Below are positions 1 through 7,765 of a DNA stretch of 64,000 nt, piece by piece. Origin of the DNA: an uncultured Bacilli bacterium. GTDB taxonomy: Bacteria > Bacillota_I > Bacilli_A > RF39 > UBA660. Numbering within the stretch: position 1 is the first letter of the stretch; every line of letters begins with the position of its first letter. The position numbers were made by a program, and so were the translations under genes. The stretch is from NCBI GenBank assembly GCA_934096295.1, contig CAKOLL010000002.1, positions 124,001 through 188,000 of the forward strand, in the 5' to 3' direction. The notes under the pieces are model-generated. The model was not told the DNA's origin, searched no databases, and was given only the letters and a program-made list of their open reading frames with translations.

Positions 1-453
1 GAAGATGTTAAAAGTATTATTTATAATGATGACATTAATATTTTGTTTCTTGATAAAAGTTATCGTACAACATGTGAAATTATGGATGCTGCTAATAAGA
101 TATCTAGTTTGTATGGATTTGGAAAAGCACAATCATTTTTAAGACATGGACCAGAAGTTGCATATATGAAATATAATAAAATCAATTTACTTGAAAAAAT
201 AGATATTTTGAAAAAGAATGGATATAGTAATATTGCAGTTATTTGTAAAAGTAAAAAATCTATTGAAATGTATGCTAAAGATATAAATGTTCCTGGAGTA
301 AGTGTTGTTACAAGTTATTTATCTAAAGGATTAGAGTTTGACTGTTGTATAGCTATGGATATGGATTTTGACAGAAATAATATGCTTGATATGAAGCTTC
401 TTTATGTTGCAATGACTAGAGCTTTGCATGAATTAACTATAGTTACAAAATAA
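1..453 (+). CDS. UvrD/HelD-type DNA helicase, C-terminal fragment (5' end outside window)
   Basis: The frame is open from base 1, so this is the 3' end of a longer gene; the in-frame TTG at 43 is not a true start. The visible 150 residues match the end of superfamily 1 helicases. There is a 'LDKSYRTT.EI' segment like helicase motif IV, a 'SYLSKGLEFD' segment like motif V, and 'LYVAMTRALHELTIV' like motif VI, whose Arg contacts the ATP gamma-phosphate. This fits UvrD/Rep or HelD (the RNA-polymerase-recycling relative). Which of the two cannot be decided from the C-terminus alone. About 60 bases separate it from the next gene, so it is probably the last gene of its own unit. Confidence 0.85.
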   Translation, partial: EDVKSIIYNDDINILFLDKSYRTTCEIMDAANKISSLYGFGKAQSFLRHGPEVAYMKYNKINLLEKIDILKKNGYSNIAVICKSKKSIEMYAKDINVPGVSVVTSYLSKGLEFDCCIAMDMDFDRNNMLDMKLLYVAMTRALHELTIVTK

Positions 454-510
454 AAATCTTGGCAATATTTTAATTTTATTATATACTTTAGGTAAAGTGA
501 AGGTGATTAT

Positions 511-1182
511 ATGTATAGTGTATTATTAAGTAAGATTGAATTTGTTTTTCCTTTAATAAAGGATAGATTAAAGGAAATAGTTAATGAAAACATGAAAGTT
601 GTGGTTATGCCATGGGCTTTTCCAATCGAACTTAATTATGATAGATTAATAAATGAATACTTTAAAGAAGGAGAAAAGAAGTATAATAAATATATTAATT
701 CTTTGTTGGAACTAGGTATAGAAAAAGAAAATATAACTATTTTAAATTGTTATGAAAAAGATACTTCTAATTTTAAAAACATTATAAATAATGCGGATGT
801 TTTATTGTTACCTGGTGGCAATCCCGAAATGTTTTTTAGTAAGGTTGTTCAAGAAACTGAAATACTTTATGAAATAAAACATTTTAAAGGAATTATAATT
901 GGTGAATCTGCTGGTGCTTGCCTACAATTTAAAAGATATTTTATAACTGCTAGAAATAATTATTATAAATATTTTGCTTGGTATGATGGTTTTGGTGTTT
1001 TAAATGATCCATTTTATATTGATGTTCATACTATAAATAATAGATTATATTTAAATTCTTTAGAAAAAATAGCTAAAGAAAAAAATAAAACTCTTTATGC
1101 AATATATAATGATGGGGCATTAATTTTAAATAGAGAAAATAATGATATAGAACTGTTTGGAAATGTTGGAGTTGATAAATGA
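511..1182 (+). CDS. Peptidase S51-like (dipeptidase E / cyanophycinase fold) protein
   Basis: 223 residues, close to the usual length of S51 peptidases. It has 'LLLPGGNPE' (residues about 96-104) followed by the nucleophile-elbow motif 'GESAGA' (about 132-137), where Ser is the expected nucleophile of this class I glutamine-amidotransferase-like fold. Known S51 enzymes cleave Asp-X dipeptides or cyanophycin-derived peptides; the substrate here is unknown. The start ATG at 511 has a GAAGGTG ribosome site. The stop overlaps the next start (ATGATGA), so it is co-translated with the Nudix gene. It is the first of four S51-like genes in 14 kb and is the most divergent from the 6981 and 13979 pair. 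Confidence 0.8.
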   Translation: MYSVLLSKIEFVFPLIKDRLKEIVNENMKVVVMPWAFPIELNYDRLINEYFKEGEKKYNKYINSLLELGIEKENITILNCYEKDTSNFKNIINNADVLLLPGGNPEMFFSKVVQETEILYEIKHFKGIIIGESAGACLQFKRYFITARNNYYKYFAWYDGFGVLNDPFYIDVHTINNRLYLNSLEKIAKEKNKTLYAIYNDGALILNRENNDIELFGNVGVDK

Positions 1183-1694
1183 TGAGAGAAATAATATATA
1201 ATAATGATAATTTGAAATTTAGTGATGTAACAAGTAAAAGTGTTAGAATAAAAGTATTATTGATAAATAATGGTAAGTTACTTATTGGTAATGAAGATGG
1301 ATGCTTTATGTTTATCGGAGGACATCAAGAAGATAATGAAGAATTAATTGATACTTTAAAAAGAGAAGTAAAAGAAGAAACCGGTATAGAGTTAGATAAT
1401 GAAGTAATAAATGAACCATTCTTAAAAATAATTTATTTAAATAAAGATTATCCAAATAAGGGTGAAAATAGAGAAAGCGATATTTATTATTATGCCCTAG
1501 AAACTAATAAATTACCTAATTTAGAAAATGTTAATTATACTGAAAGTGAAATGAGTAAACATTTTGAATTAATGTATATTGATTTAAATAAAGCAATTGA
1601 TATTATAAAAGTAAATATTCCAAATCATAAAGATAATGGAATAATTTCTAAAGATATGATTATTGCTTTAGAGGAATATGGGAGGAAAGAATAA
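1179..1694 (+). CDS. Nudix hydrolase
   Basis: 171 residues with a full Nudix box starting at about residue 48: 'GGHQEDNEE..DTLKREVKEETGI', matching GX5EX7REUXEEXGU, so the metal-binding glutamates are present. Nudix proteins hydrolyse nucleoside diphosphates linked to another group; specificity cannot be read from the box. It overlaps the S51 gene by four bases and is followed two bases later by the CYTH gene, so the three are almost certainly one transcript. Either ATG (1179 or 1182) could serve as the start. Confidence 0.88.
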   Translation: MMREIIYNNDNLKFSDVTSKSVRIKVLLINNGKLLIGNEDGCFMFIGGHQEDNEELIDTLKREVKEETGIELDNEVINEPFLKIIYLNKDYPNKGENRESDIYYYALETNKLPNLENVNYTESEMSKHFELMYIDLNKAIDIIKVNIPNHKDNGIISKDMIIALEEYGRKE

Positions 1695-1696
1695 TT

Positions 1697-2275
1697 ATGC
1701 AAATGGAAACTGAAATTAGTGTTTTAGTTAAAGCAGATTATGAAACATTACAAAAAGAACTAAAAGAAAATAATTTTTTATTAAAAGAAGAGTATGTTGT
1801 AAATGACATTTATATGATAGATGAGAATTTTGATATTTCTAATATGAGTTATTTAGATATTCTAAAAAAATGTATTTTAGTTAGAGATATTGTTGGCTTT
1901 GAAAAAGTTTTATTATATAAATATAAAAAATATGCTGAAAATGGAGATATTTTAGAACAAGGGAAAGTTAGATGCCCGATTACTGATGTTGATAAAGCTG
2001 CTAAATTTATGGAAGCAATACATTATAAAAGACTGTTTGATATAAGTGATAAATGTATTGTTTATGCAAATGATAAATCAGAATTAGTTGTGCAACTTGT
2101 AAATGATAAATATATATTTATTGAAATGGAATCAACGGGCGATTATATAGATAGAGAATATAAAGATGTTGAAGAAATGAAAAGTGATTTATTAAGCTAT
2201 AATTTATCTATTGATGAAAGTAATTTCTTTGTAAAAAAAGCAGAAATAATGTTAAAAGAAATTTTGGAAAAATAA
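1697..2275 (+). CDS. CYTH-domain-like protein (triphosphate tunnel hydrolase or cyclase fold)
   Basis: 192 residues. The N-terminus carries 'METEISVLV', a fit to the ExE.K-type opening strand of CYTH proteins. Later alternating charged strands ('LLYKYKKYAENG', 'GKVRCPI', 'YIFIEME') and a C-terminal helical tail fit the eight-strand tunnel of class IV adenylate cyclase / thiamine triphosphatase-like enzymes. The pattern is looser than in well-characterised members. GGGAGG lies 11 bases before the start. It follows the Nudix gene by two bases; both families act on nucleotide or polyphosphate compounds, which suggests a shared nucleotide theme. The call is tentative. Confidence 0.5.
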   Translation: MQMETEISVLVKADYETLQKELKENNFLLKEEYVVNDIYMIDENFDISNMSYLDILKKCILVRDIVGFEKVLLYKYKKYAENGDILEQGKVRCPITDVDKAAKFMEAIHYKRLFDISDKCIVYANDKSELVVQLVNDKYIFIEMESTGDYIDREYKDVEEMKSDLLSYNLSIDESNFFVKKAEIMLKEILEK

Positions 2276-2296
2276 CTATATTTTGAGGGAAGACTT

Positions 2297-2833
2297 ATGA
2301 ATAAAATTTATATCGTTAGACATGGTGAAACTGATTGGAATAAAGAAGGAAGATGTCAAGGAAAAACTAATATATCATTAAATGAAAATGGTATTACTCA
2401 AGCCGAAAATTTAAAAAATAAATTTGATATAAGTAAAATAGACGTTTGTTTTGTTTCTCCACTTAAGAGAGCTTTAGAAACTGCAAAAATTATTACGGAT
2501 GATAAGCTCGATTTAATAATTGATGATAGAATAGTTGAACGAGGCTTCGGTACTCTTGAGGGGAAACTTTTTAATTATGAAGCAACTGTTAAAAGTTGGA
2601 ATTATAACCTTAATTATGATGAATATGAAATGGAAACAATTAAGGATGTTTTGAAAAGAGCAAAGGATTTTTTGAATTATTTGAATGAAACTTATGATAA
2701 TAAAAAAATTTTAATAGTATCTCATGGAGCATTTATCAAGGCTTTGTATTTTAATATAGTAGGATATGATGAAGAAACAGACTTTTTATCTTTTTTTCCT
2801 AAAAATGGCGAAATATTAGAGTTTGAAATTTAA
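2297..2833 (+). CDS. Histidine phosphatase (phosphoglycerate mutase-like)
   Basis: 178 residues. The opening 'IYIVRHGETDWN' contains the RHG catalytic motif whose His is phosphorylated. A second conserved His lies in 'IVSHGAFIKAL' near residue 143, and an Arg/Glu pair follows in 'VERGFGTLEG' around residue 83. This is the small-molecule phosphatase branch of the family (CobC, PhoE or GpmB-like) rather than the larger glycolytic GpmA. It follows the CYTH gene by 21 bases and is followed by a GNAT gene after 14 bases, within the same run of accessory enzymes. Confidence 0.85.
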   Translation: MNKIYIVRHGETDWNKEGRCQGKTNISLNENGITQAENLKNKFDISKIDVCFVSPLKRALETAKIITDDKLDLIIDDRIVERGFGTLEGKLFNYEATVKSWNYNLNYDEYEMETIKDVLKRAKDFLNYLNETYDNKKILIVSHGAFIKALYFNIVGYDEETDFLSFFPKNGEILEFEI

Positions 2834-2847
2834 GAAATGGAGAAAAT

Positions 2848-3315
2848 ATGAATGAAAATGTTGATGTAAGAAAAGTAAATATAAATGACTTTTCTTCTGT
2901 AAAGAAACTTATGCAAAGTGTTCAAGATTTGCATCATAATAACAGAAGTGAAATACATAAAGATAGTAAAATTTTTGATAAAGAGGAATTTAGTCAAAAT
3001 ATAAATAATATCATAGTGGCAGAAATAAATAATTTGGTTGTAGGAGTTGTAAAGTATTTAATTAAGGAAAAATTAGAAAATAGTTATACAAATTACAGAA
3101 AAGTATTATTTATTGATGCTTTAGTAGTTGATCAAAATTATCGAAAAAAAGGTATTGGAAAAATTTTAATGCTTGAAATGGAAAAAATAGCAAAATATAA
3201 TAATTGCTCTTCAGTTGAACTTAATGTGTGGGCATTTAATGAAAATGCTATTAAGTTTTATGAAGGAATGGGAATGAGTGTAAAAACTATGATTCTTGAA
3301 AAAAGTATTAAATAA
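2848..3315 (+). CDS. GNAT family N-acetyltransferase
   Basis: 155 residues. A typical GNAT acetyl-CoA site is visible: 'IDALVVDQNYRKKGIGKIL' (about residues 90-108), with the R-K-K-G-I-G pyrophosphate-binding loop. It is followed by 'LNVWAFNENAIKFYEGMGM', the usual late strand and helix of the fold. The acceptor substrate is unknown. It is the last gene before a fresh promoter at 3329, so the first block of the island probably ends here, although no strong terminator is visible immediately after it. Confidence 0.88.
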   Translation: MNENVDVRKVNINDFSSVKKLMQSVQDLHHNNRSEIHKDSKIFDKEEFSQNINNIIVAEINNLVVGVVKYLIKEKLENSYTNYRKVLFIDALVVDQNYRKKGIGKILMLEMEKIAKYNNCSSVELNVWAFNENAIKFYEGMGMSVKTMILEKSIK

Positions 3316-3328
3316 ACATTGAAAAATA

Positions 3329-3357
3329 TTGACACAGCGAATAATATATAATATATT
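3329..3357 (+). promoter_or_regulatory. Sigma-A type promoter for the leader and ASCH-deaminase gene
   Basis: TTGACA (3329-3334), a 17-base spacer and TATATT (3352-3357). This nearly ideal promoter starts transcription about 30 bases before a leader open reading frame. Confidence 0.8.
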
Positions 3358-3395
3358 GGTATTGTAAGTTATTCAATGAAAGGAGTGTGGTTAAG

Positions 3396-3458
3396 ATGAA
3401 GAATTTACAAATAATTAAAAATTGTAATGCAGAATTAATCACACTTTTGGCTATTTAA
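3396..3458 (+). CDS. 20-residue leader peptide of an attenuator
   Basis: A 20-codon open reading frame starts at ATG 3396, with GAAAGGAG (3378-3385) as a strong ribosome site. The peptide begins MKNLQIIKN and ends LITLLAI. It lies between a good promoter and an intrinsic terminator that stands directly before the next gene. Codons 11-14 (bases 3427-3436) contain the arm able to pair with the left side of that terminator, so ribosome occupancy of this frame should decide which RNA fold forms. Too short to have an independent enzymatic role; a regulatory role is inferred. Confidence 0.72.
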   Translation: MKNLQIIKNCNAELITLLAI

Positions 3459-3500
3459 AATATATTTAAATATCATTTTGTTTTTGAGAAAATTCTGCAT
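3427..3500 (+). promoter_or_regulatory. Candidate antiterminator pairing
   Basis: ATGCAGAATT at 3427-3436 (inside the leader frame) is the exact reverse complement of AATTCTGCAT at 3491-3500, which is the left arm of the terminator. Pairing of these ten bases excludes the terminator. A ribosome translating codons 11-14 would cover the upstream arm and favour termination. A ribosome stalled earlier, or absent, would leave it free and favour read-through. Confidence 0.65.
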
Positions 3501-3517
3501 TGTGCAGAATTTTTTTT
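3489..3517 (+). terminator. Attenuator terminator upstream of the ASCH-deaminase gene
   Basis: Perfect 11-base stem: AAAATTCTGCA (3489-3499), loop TTG, TGCAGAATTTT (3503-3513), running into eight consecutive T. It lies only seven bases before the ribosome site of the next gene, so it acts on that gene and not on the previous one. Confidence 0.8.
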
Positions 3518-3532
3518 GAAAACGGAGGAGAA

Positions 3533-4285
3533 ATGGTATACAAGTTAAATATTAATGATAGGGCAGCTCTAGCTATCAAAAATAAAACTAAAAGAGTGGA
3601 AATTAGGGCAAATAAAAAGGGAAAAGTAAATTATAGTGAAATTGTTTCAAATGATATAATAGAGTTTACTAGTAATAATTTAGGTGTTTTTTATGCGGAA
3701 GTAAAAGAAGTAAATTATTATAAAACTTTTGAAGAATTATTTACTTTAGAAGGAACTAAATATACAACATCTAGTACAGATGATTATAATGAAGCAATTA
3801 AAAATGTCTATAAGTTGGATGGATATGAAGAAACAATAAAAAATTTTGGGGTTTATGCAATTCGTATTGAATATTTATATAGTGAAAATACTATTTGGGA
3901 TGAATTATATGAAAAAGCTAAAAATGTAAGAAATAGTAGAGAAGTTTCGGGAATGATTAGTGCTGGAGGTGTTGGCGCAGCAATTCTTACTAAAAATCAT
4001 CATATTTATACCGGAGTATGTATTGATACCTCTAGTTCACTTGGAATGTGTGCTGAAAGAAATGCTATTGCTAATATGATAACAAATGGTGAAAATGAAA
4101 TTTTAAAATTGGTTTGTATTGATTCACATGGAGAAGTAGGCTCTCCTTGTGGAGCATGTCGAGAATACTTAATGCAACTTTCTAAAAATAGTAAAAATAT
4201 AGAAATATTAATGGATGAAAAAACTAAAAAAATTGTTAAGTTGGAGGAATTAATCCCTGATTGGTGGGGTTATGATAGAGTATAA
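3533..4285 (+). CDS. ASCH domain - cytidine/blasticidin deaminase-like fusion
   Basis: The start is set at ATG 3533 because GGAGGAG (3524-3530) precedes it; an upstream TTG lies inside the terminator. 250 residues. The N-terminal part (about 1-115) resembles an ASCH domain, an RNA-binding-like fold related to PUA, with 'ALAIKNKTKRVEIR' as the G/N-K-K..E.R signature. The C-terminal part (about 140-250) has the zinc deaminase motifs 'CAERNA' and 'SPCGACRE'. The 'CAE...SPCG.CRE...EELIP' pattern is that of blasticidin S deaminase and tetrameric cytidine deaminases. Antibiotic or modified-nucleoside deamination is a reasonable inference. An attenuator leader of the type that responds to translation inhibitors supports a resistance role. 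The next gene starts with no gap. Confidence 0.75.
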   Translation: MVYKLNINDRAALAIKNKTKRVEIRANKKGKVNYSEIVSNDIIEFTSNNLGVFYAEVKEVNYYKTFEELFTLEGTKYTTSSTDDYNEAIKNVYKLDGYEETIKNFGVYAIRIEYLYSENTIWDELYEKAKNVRNSREVSGMISAGGVGAAILTKNHHIYTGVCIDTSSSLGMCAERNAIANMITNGENEILKLVCIDSHGEVGSPCGACREYLMQLSKNSKNIEILMDEKTKKIVKLEELIPDWWGYDRV

Positions 4286-5347
4286 ATGAAAAATATTAAA
4301 TTAGTTATTCCTAAGAAGAATGAATATTTTTATAAAGAAAAATTAGAAAATGATGCAAAAACAATGAGTTATAACGCCGGTTATGAGGTAACATATAGTG
4401 GTTATGATTACAAAACCGGTTATATAGAGTTTAATAAAGAAAATTGGTTTAAGATATTAAGTGATGATAAAAGATATTTTGCTTATATAAAAGATTGTGA
4501 AATTAATGAGTATATTGGATACGTAAATTATCAATATAATGAAACAGATGATATTTATGAATGTGGGATTTTGATAGAATATAAATATAGAAGTAAAGGA
4601 TATGCAAAAGATGCATTGAAGTTATTAGTTCGTGAAGCAAATAAAAATGGAATAAAATATTTATATGATACTTTTGAAAAAGAAAGAGAACATACATTAG
4701 AATTATTTTTGAATTTAGGATTTGAAATTTACAAAGAAACAAAATGGAAAAAATTTGATAAGGATGTTGATGGAGTTATTGTAAGAATAAATACAAGTAA
4801 AGTATTACCTGATATAACAAAAGTAAATAATATTTATGATGTAATAGATTTTATGAAAGATAATATTAGATATGGATGGCTAGATATTAATGGGGAAGAA
4901 CATATTGGTAATATGAAGAATTTTAGAAAGTTATATAAAACTATGGCTATTGATGATATCTTATTTCATGGAATTGGAACTTGTATTGAACAAGTTAATT
5001 TGATGCATTATTTATTAGATAAAATTAATGTAACTAATAAAATGTTTGTAACAAGAATTTATGAACCTGATGATTTTAATGATTTAGATAAAGAAGAACA
5101 TATGCATGCTTTTATACTATGTTTTATTAATAATAAAGTTTATCATTTAGAACATGCAAATTGGTATAACATTGGAATTTATGAGTATGAAAGTGAAGAC
5201 TTTGCAAGAAAAAAGATAAATCAGTATTATATTGAACTTTCTGGAGGTATTTCTAGGCCATTAACAGAAATTTATAATATAGAGAGTGGTATATCTTTTA
5301 AAGATTTTAATAAATATGTAAATAGTTTAAATATGGAGGAAAAATGA
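4286..5347 (+). CDS. GNAT acetyltransferase - transglutaminase-like fusion
   Basis: 353 residues. Residues about 1-160 form a GNAT domain ('CGILIEYKYRSKGYAKDALKLLV', with the acetyl-CoA loop in R-S-K-G-Y-A, then 'LELFLNLGFEIYKET'). Residues about 180-350 look like a transglutaminase/cysteine-protease-like domain. A candidate nucleophile is Cys in 'HGIGTCIEQVNLMHYLL', and candidate His residues are in 'EEHMHAFI' and 'YHLEHANW'. Starts immediately after the stop of the ASCH-deaminase gene and overlaps the next start by four bases, so it is translationally coupled on both sides. Function unknown; a modified-peptide or antibiotic substrate is only a guess. Confidence 0.6.
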   Translation: MKNIKLVIPKKNEYFYKEKLENDAKTMSYNAGYEVTYSGYDYKTGYIEFNKENWFKILSDDKRYFAYIKDCEINEYIGYVNYQYNETDDIYECGILIEYKYRSKGYAKDALKLLVREANKNGIKYLYDTFEKEREHTLELFLNLGFEIYKETKWKKFDKDVDGVIVRINTSKVLPDITKVNNIYDVIDFMKDNIRYGWLDINGEEHIGNMKNFRKLYKTMAIDDILFHGIGTCIEQVNLMHYLLDKINVTNKMFVTRIYEPDDFNDLDKEEHMHAFILCFINNKVYHLEHANWYNIGIYEYESEDFARKKINQYYIELSGGISRPLTEIYNIESGISFKDFNKYVNSLNMEEK

Positions 5348-5826
5348 AAATAGTTGAATATGAAGAAAAATATATTGATGATGTAAAAGATTTATTAGTG
5401 GAATTAGAGGAGTATATTTTAAGTATTGATGAAGATGAACTTGATCAATTACATCCTGAATATAGAGATAAAATGGCATTAATAGATTTAGAAGAAGTAA
5501 ATGAAAATAATGGTAAATGTTTTTTAGCTATTGAAGATGAAAAAGTAATTGGCTTAATAATGGGAGTGGTTAAAAAATATGATGAGTATGATTATTTAGA
5601 TTATAAATGTCCAAAATGTGGAGTAATAACTGAACTTGTTGTATCTAAGAATATAAGAGGTAAAGGTATTGGCAAGGAGTTAATGCAAGTAATGGAAAAA
5701 TATTTTAAGAGTATTGGATGTGAATATATTAGTATTGAAGTATTTGCTTATAATAAAAATGCTATTAGATTTTATGAATCTGAAGGATATCATACAAGAG
5801 GTTTAATGGATATTAAGAAAATATGA
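5344..5826 (+). CDS. GNAT family N-acetyltransferase
   Basis: 160 residues. The acetyl-CoA site is 'ITELVVSKNIRGKGIGKELMQVME' (about 98-121), with R-G-K-G-I-G, followed by 'VFAYNKNAIRFYESEGY'. The middle holds a 'CPKCG' pair in a loop ('DYKCPKCGVITE'), unusual for GNATs; with only two Cys it is not a full zinc site. The start overlaps the stop of the preceding gene (ATGA), with GGAGG upstream. Substrate unknown. Confidence 0.85.
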   Translation: MKIVEYEEKYIDDVKDLLVELEEYILSIDEDELDQLHPEYRDKMALIDLEEVNENNGKCFLAIEDEKVIGLIMGVVKKYDEYDYLDYKCPKCGVITELVVSKNIRGKGIGKELMQVMEKYFKSIGCEYISIEVFAYNKNAIRFYESEGYHTRGLMDIKKI

Positions 5827-5834
5827 GGTAAAAT

Positions 5835-6338
5835 ATGTTAGAAAATTATAAATGCGTTGTAGCAAGTATGGATCAAATTATAGAAAAATGGGACGAAGAG
5901 ATAAAAAGACATAATTATTCTGAAGAATGGAAAATATATAAAGAACATTCTTTAAGTAATATGGATACTAGAATTGTTTATATGGGAATACTTGATGGAA
6001 AAATTATTACTGAGGCCACTGCGATTGTATCTAGTAAAGATACTTGTATGGAAAATAAAGATTATTTGGTTGATAATGGTAAAGCTTATTTGTCAGCATT
6101 TAGAACAAATAAAGAATATGAAAATCAGGGATATTTTTCTAAACTATATAAGTTTATGGAAAATGATTTAAAGAGTAAGGGATTTAAGTCTTTAACTCTA
6201 GGAGTTGAGCCAAAAGAGGTTAGAAATATACAAATATACTTTAATTGGGGATTTACTAAATATATTAAAACTGGTTATTGTAGATATGCTGATGGTGAAA
6301 TAGTAGTAGTAAATTACTATGAGAAAGAATTTAATTAG
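5835..6338 (+). CDS. GNAT family acetyltransferase
   Basis: 167 residues. It has the core GNAT pattern 'LSAFRTNKEYENQGYFSKLYKFMENDLKSKGF', where E-N-Q-G-Y-F replaces the usual Q/R-x-x-G-x-G/A loop, then 'LGVEPKEVRNIQIYFNWGFTKYIKT'. The fold is clear but the acetyl-CoA loop is a variant. Lies eight bases after the previous GNAT gene and is the last gene of the attenuated run. A 9-base hairpin (6347-6369) follows. Confidence 0.78.
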   Translation: MLENYKCVVASMDQIIEKWDEEIKRHNYSEEWKIYKEHSLSNMDTRIVYMGILDGKIITEATAIVSSKDTCMENKDYLVDNGKAYLSAFRTNKEYENQGYFSKLYKFMENDLKSKGFKSLTLGVEPKEVRNIQIYFNWGFTKYIKTGYCRYADGEIVVVNYYEKEFN

Positions 6339-6346
6339 TGATTTTA

Positions 6347-6369
6347 GTTAATTGTTTGATACAATTAAC
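6347..6369 (+). other. Intergenic hairpin
   Basis: GTTAATTGT (6347-6355), loop TTGAT, ACAATTAAC (6361-6369): a perfect 9-base stem after the GNAT gene. No T tract follows, so it is a weak or non-canonical terminator at best; it may also be an operator or RNA-processing site. Confidence 0.45.
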
Positions 6370-6412
6370 CAAAAGATATATTAATATATTTTGAAGAAGG
6401 AAGAATTTAATT

Positions 6413-6964
6413 ATGATTAAAGTTATTACGTTTGATTTAGTTGGAGTTTTGGTTAATGAAAAGGATATTGTTTTATCAGATGAAGAGGAAAAATTGGAAA
6501 GATTATTTGGCCCTAATTTAAGTGATGAGGATTATCTTAAGAAAGCAAAAGAAATTGTTTGTAATGAAAAAAATATAGTAAATATTACAAAAATATTAAT
6601 TAATAAATTATATAAAGTTAAGGATAAAGATTTATTTAAAAAGATAAAAGAAATAGATAGTAATATAAAAATTGTCATTGCAACTAATCATGTGTCTTTT
6701 ATAAGAAATTTTATTGATACTTATTTTGATACAAGTTATTTAGATGGTTTAATTATATCTGCTGAAATAAATAAAATAAAGCCTAATCTTGATTTTTATG
6801 AATTCATATTGGACAAATATAAAATAAATGCAAATGAATTGTTATTTTTAGATGATAATATTGAAAATGTAAATGGAGCAAAAAAATTAGGAATACAAAC
6901 AATTAAGGTAGAAAAAAATAACAATTTAGTTAGCGAAATAGAATTTTATATAAAAGACAAATAA
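6413..6964 (+). CDS. HAD-superfamily hydrolase (YihX-like)
   Basis: 183 residues. Motif I is 'ITFDLVGVLV': the first Asp (nucleophile) is present but the usual second Asp of DxDGT is replaced by Val, as in the 'FDLGGVL' type of HAD subfamily IA. Motif II is Thr in 'VIATNHVSF', and motif IV is 'LLFLDDNIENVNGAKKLG'. The cap is short. Likely a small-molecule phosphatase of unknown substrate; loss of the general acid/base Asp may lower or alter activity. GAAGGAAG lies before the start. Confidence 0.78.
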   Translation: MIKVITFDLVGVLVNEKDIVLSDEEEKLERLFGPNLSDEDYLKKAKEIVCNEKNIVNITKILINKLYKVKDKDLFKKIKEIDSNIKIVIATNHVSFIRNFIDTYFDTSYLDGLIISAEINKIKPNLDFYEFILDKYKINANELLFLDDNIENVNGAKKLGIQTIKVEKNNNLVSEIEFYIKDK

Positions 6965-6980
6965 GATTGGAGAATAAAAA

Positions 6981-7631
6981 ATGAAAAAAATATATTTATT
7001 GAGTGGTCCAAGAACTATTGAAGGATTTTCAAATGTCATTTCTAAAGAATTGGAAAAAGATTTAAAGGATGCAAAAACTATTACTTTTATTTCTTCTTCT
7101 CCGGAAAAACATGAGAAAAATATTAACTTTGTTTATGGTAATGATAAAATTGCTGGTATGATTAATCATTTAAAAGAGATTGCTAATTTTAAAGTAGTTA
7201 ATATAGTTGATGATAAGAATAAAAACTTAGATATTAATTCTGATGTTATTTATTTACTTGGTGGGAATTATGAAACACAATTAAATTTTATTACTGAAAA
7301 TAAATTAGATGAAATACTTAAAAATTATAGAGGCATTTTACTTTGTACTAGTTGTGGTGCCATGAATGTTGCAGAATGTGGTTATTATTCTAAAGATGAA
7401 GATATTAAAAAAAGTTTCTTTTATAAAGGACTAGGTTTTACTAATATTACAATAGATTCACATTTTGAAATAGAAAATGATATACAAGTTGAAGAAGCTA
7501 AAAAGATGTCGTTTGAACATGTTATTTATGGAGTTCCAAATTCTTCTTGTATTAAAGTAAGTGATGGTAATATTGAAATGATTGGAAAAGTTTATGAATT
7601 TAATAATGGAAATGTGATTGAATATAATTAA
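6981..7631 (+). CDS. Peptidase S51-like protein (copy A of a duplicated pair)
   Basis: 216 residues. 'IYLLGGNYETQLNF' corresponds to the GG.x.x loop and 'LLCTSCGAMNVAE' to the nucleophile elbow. The expected G-x-S-A-G-A is C-T-S-C-G-A here, so Ser is retained but its neighbours are changed. The product aligns without gaps along its whole length to the one at 13979, at roughly three quarters identity by eye. The two genes bracket the RelA-like to PLP-enzyme block, which suggests a local duplication. Substrate unknown. Confidence 0.75.
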   Translation: MKKIYLLSGPRTIEGFSNVISKELEKDLKDAKTITFISSSPEKHEKNINFVYGNDKIAGMINHLKEIANFKVVNIVDDKNKNLDINSDVIYLLGGNYETQLNFITENKLDEILKNYRGILLCTSCGAMNVAECGYYSKDEDIKKSFFYKGLGFTNITIDSHFEIENDIQVEEAKKMSFEHVIYGVPNSSCIKVSDGNIEMIGKVYEFNNGNVIEYN

Positions 7632-7648
7632 AAAACAATGTGTGGTTT

Positions 7649-7753
7649 ATGATAGTGCTTTTGTGTGATGGCAATATAAATGAGTTTTTAAAGAATTTAA
7701 AGAATAATAAATCTTTTGATAAAATAAGGAATGAAATTTATAAAAATATTTAA
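7649..7753 (+). CDS. Small ORF of 34 codons, possible gene remnant
   Basis: Reads ATG 7649 to TAA 7753 and encodes a charged 34-residue peptide ending 'FDKIRNEIYKNI'. No convincing ribosome site precedes the ATG. It ends just before the AAAGGAGG of the next S51 gene. It may be a remnant of a larger gene left between the two S51 genes, or chance. Confidence 0.25.
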   Translation: MIVLLCDGNINEFLKNLKNNKSFDKIRNEIYKNI

Positions 7754-7765
7754 AGGAGGAAAAAA

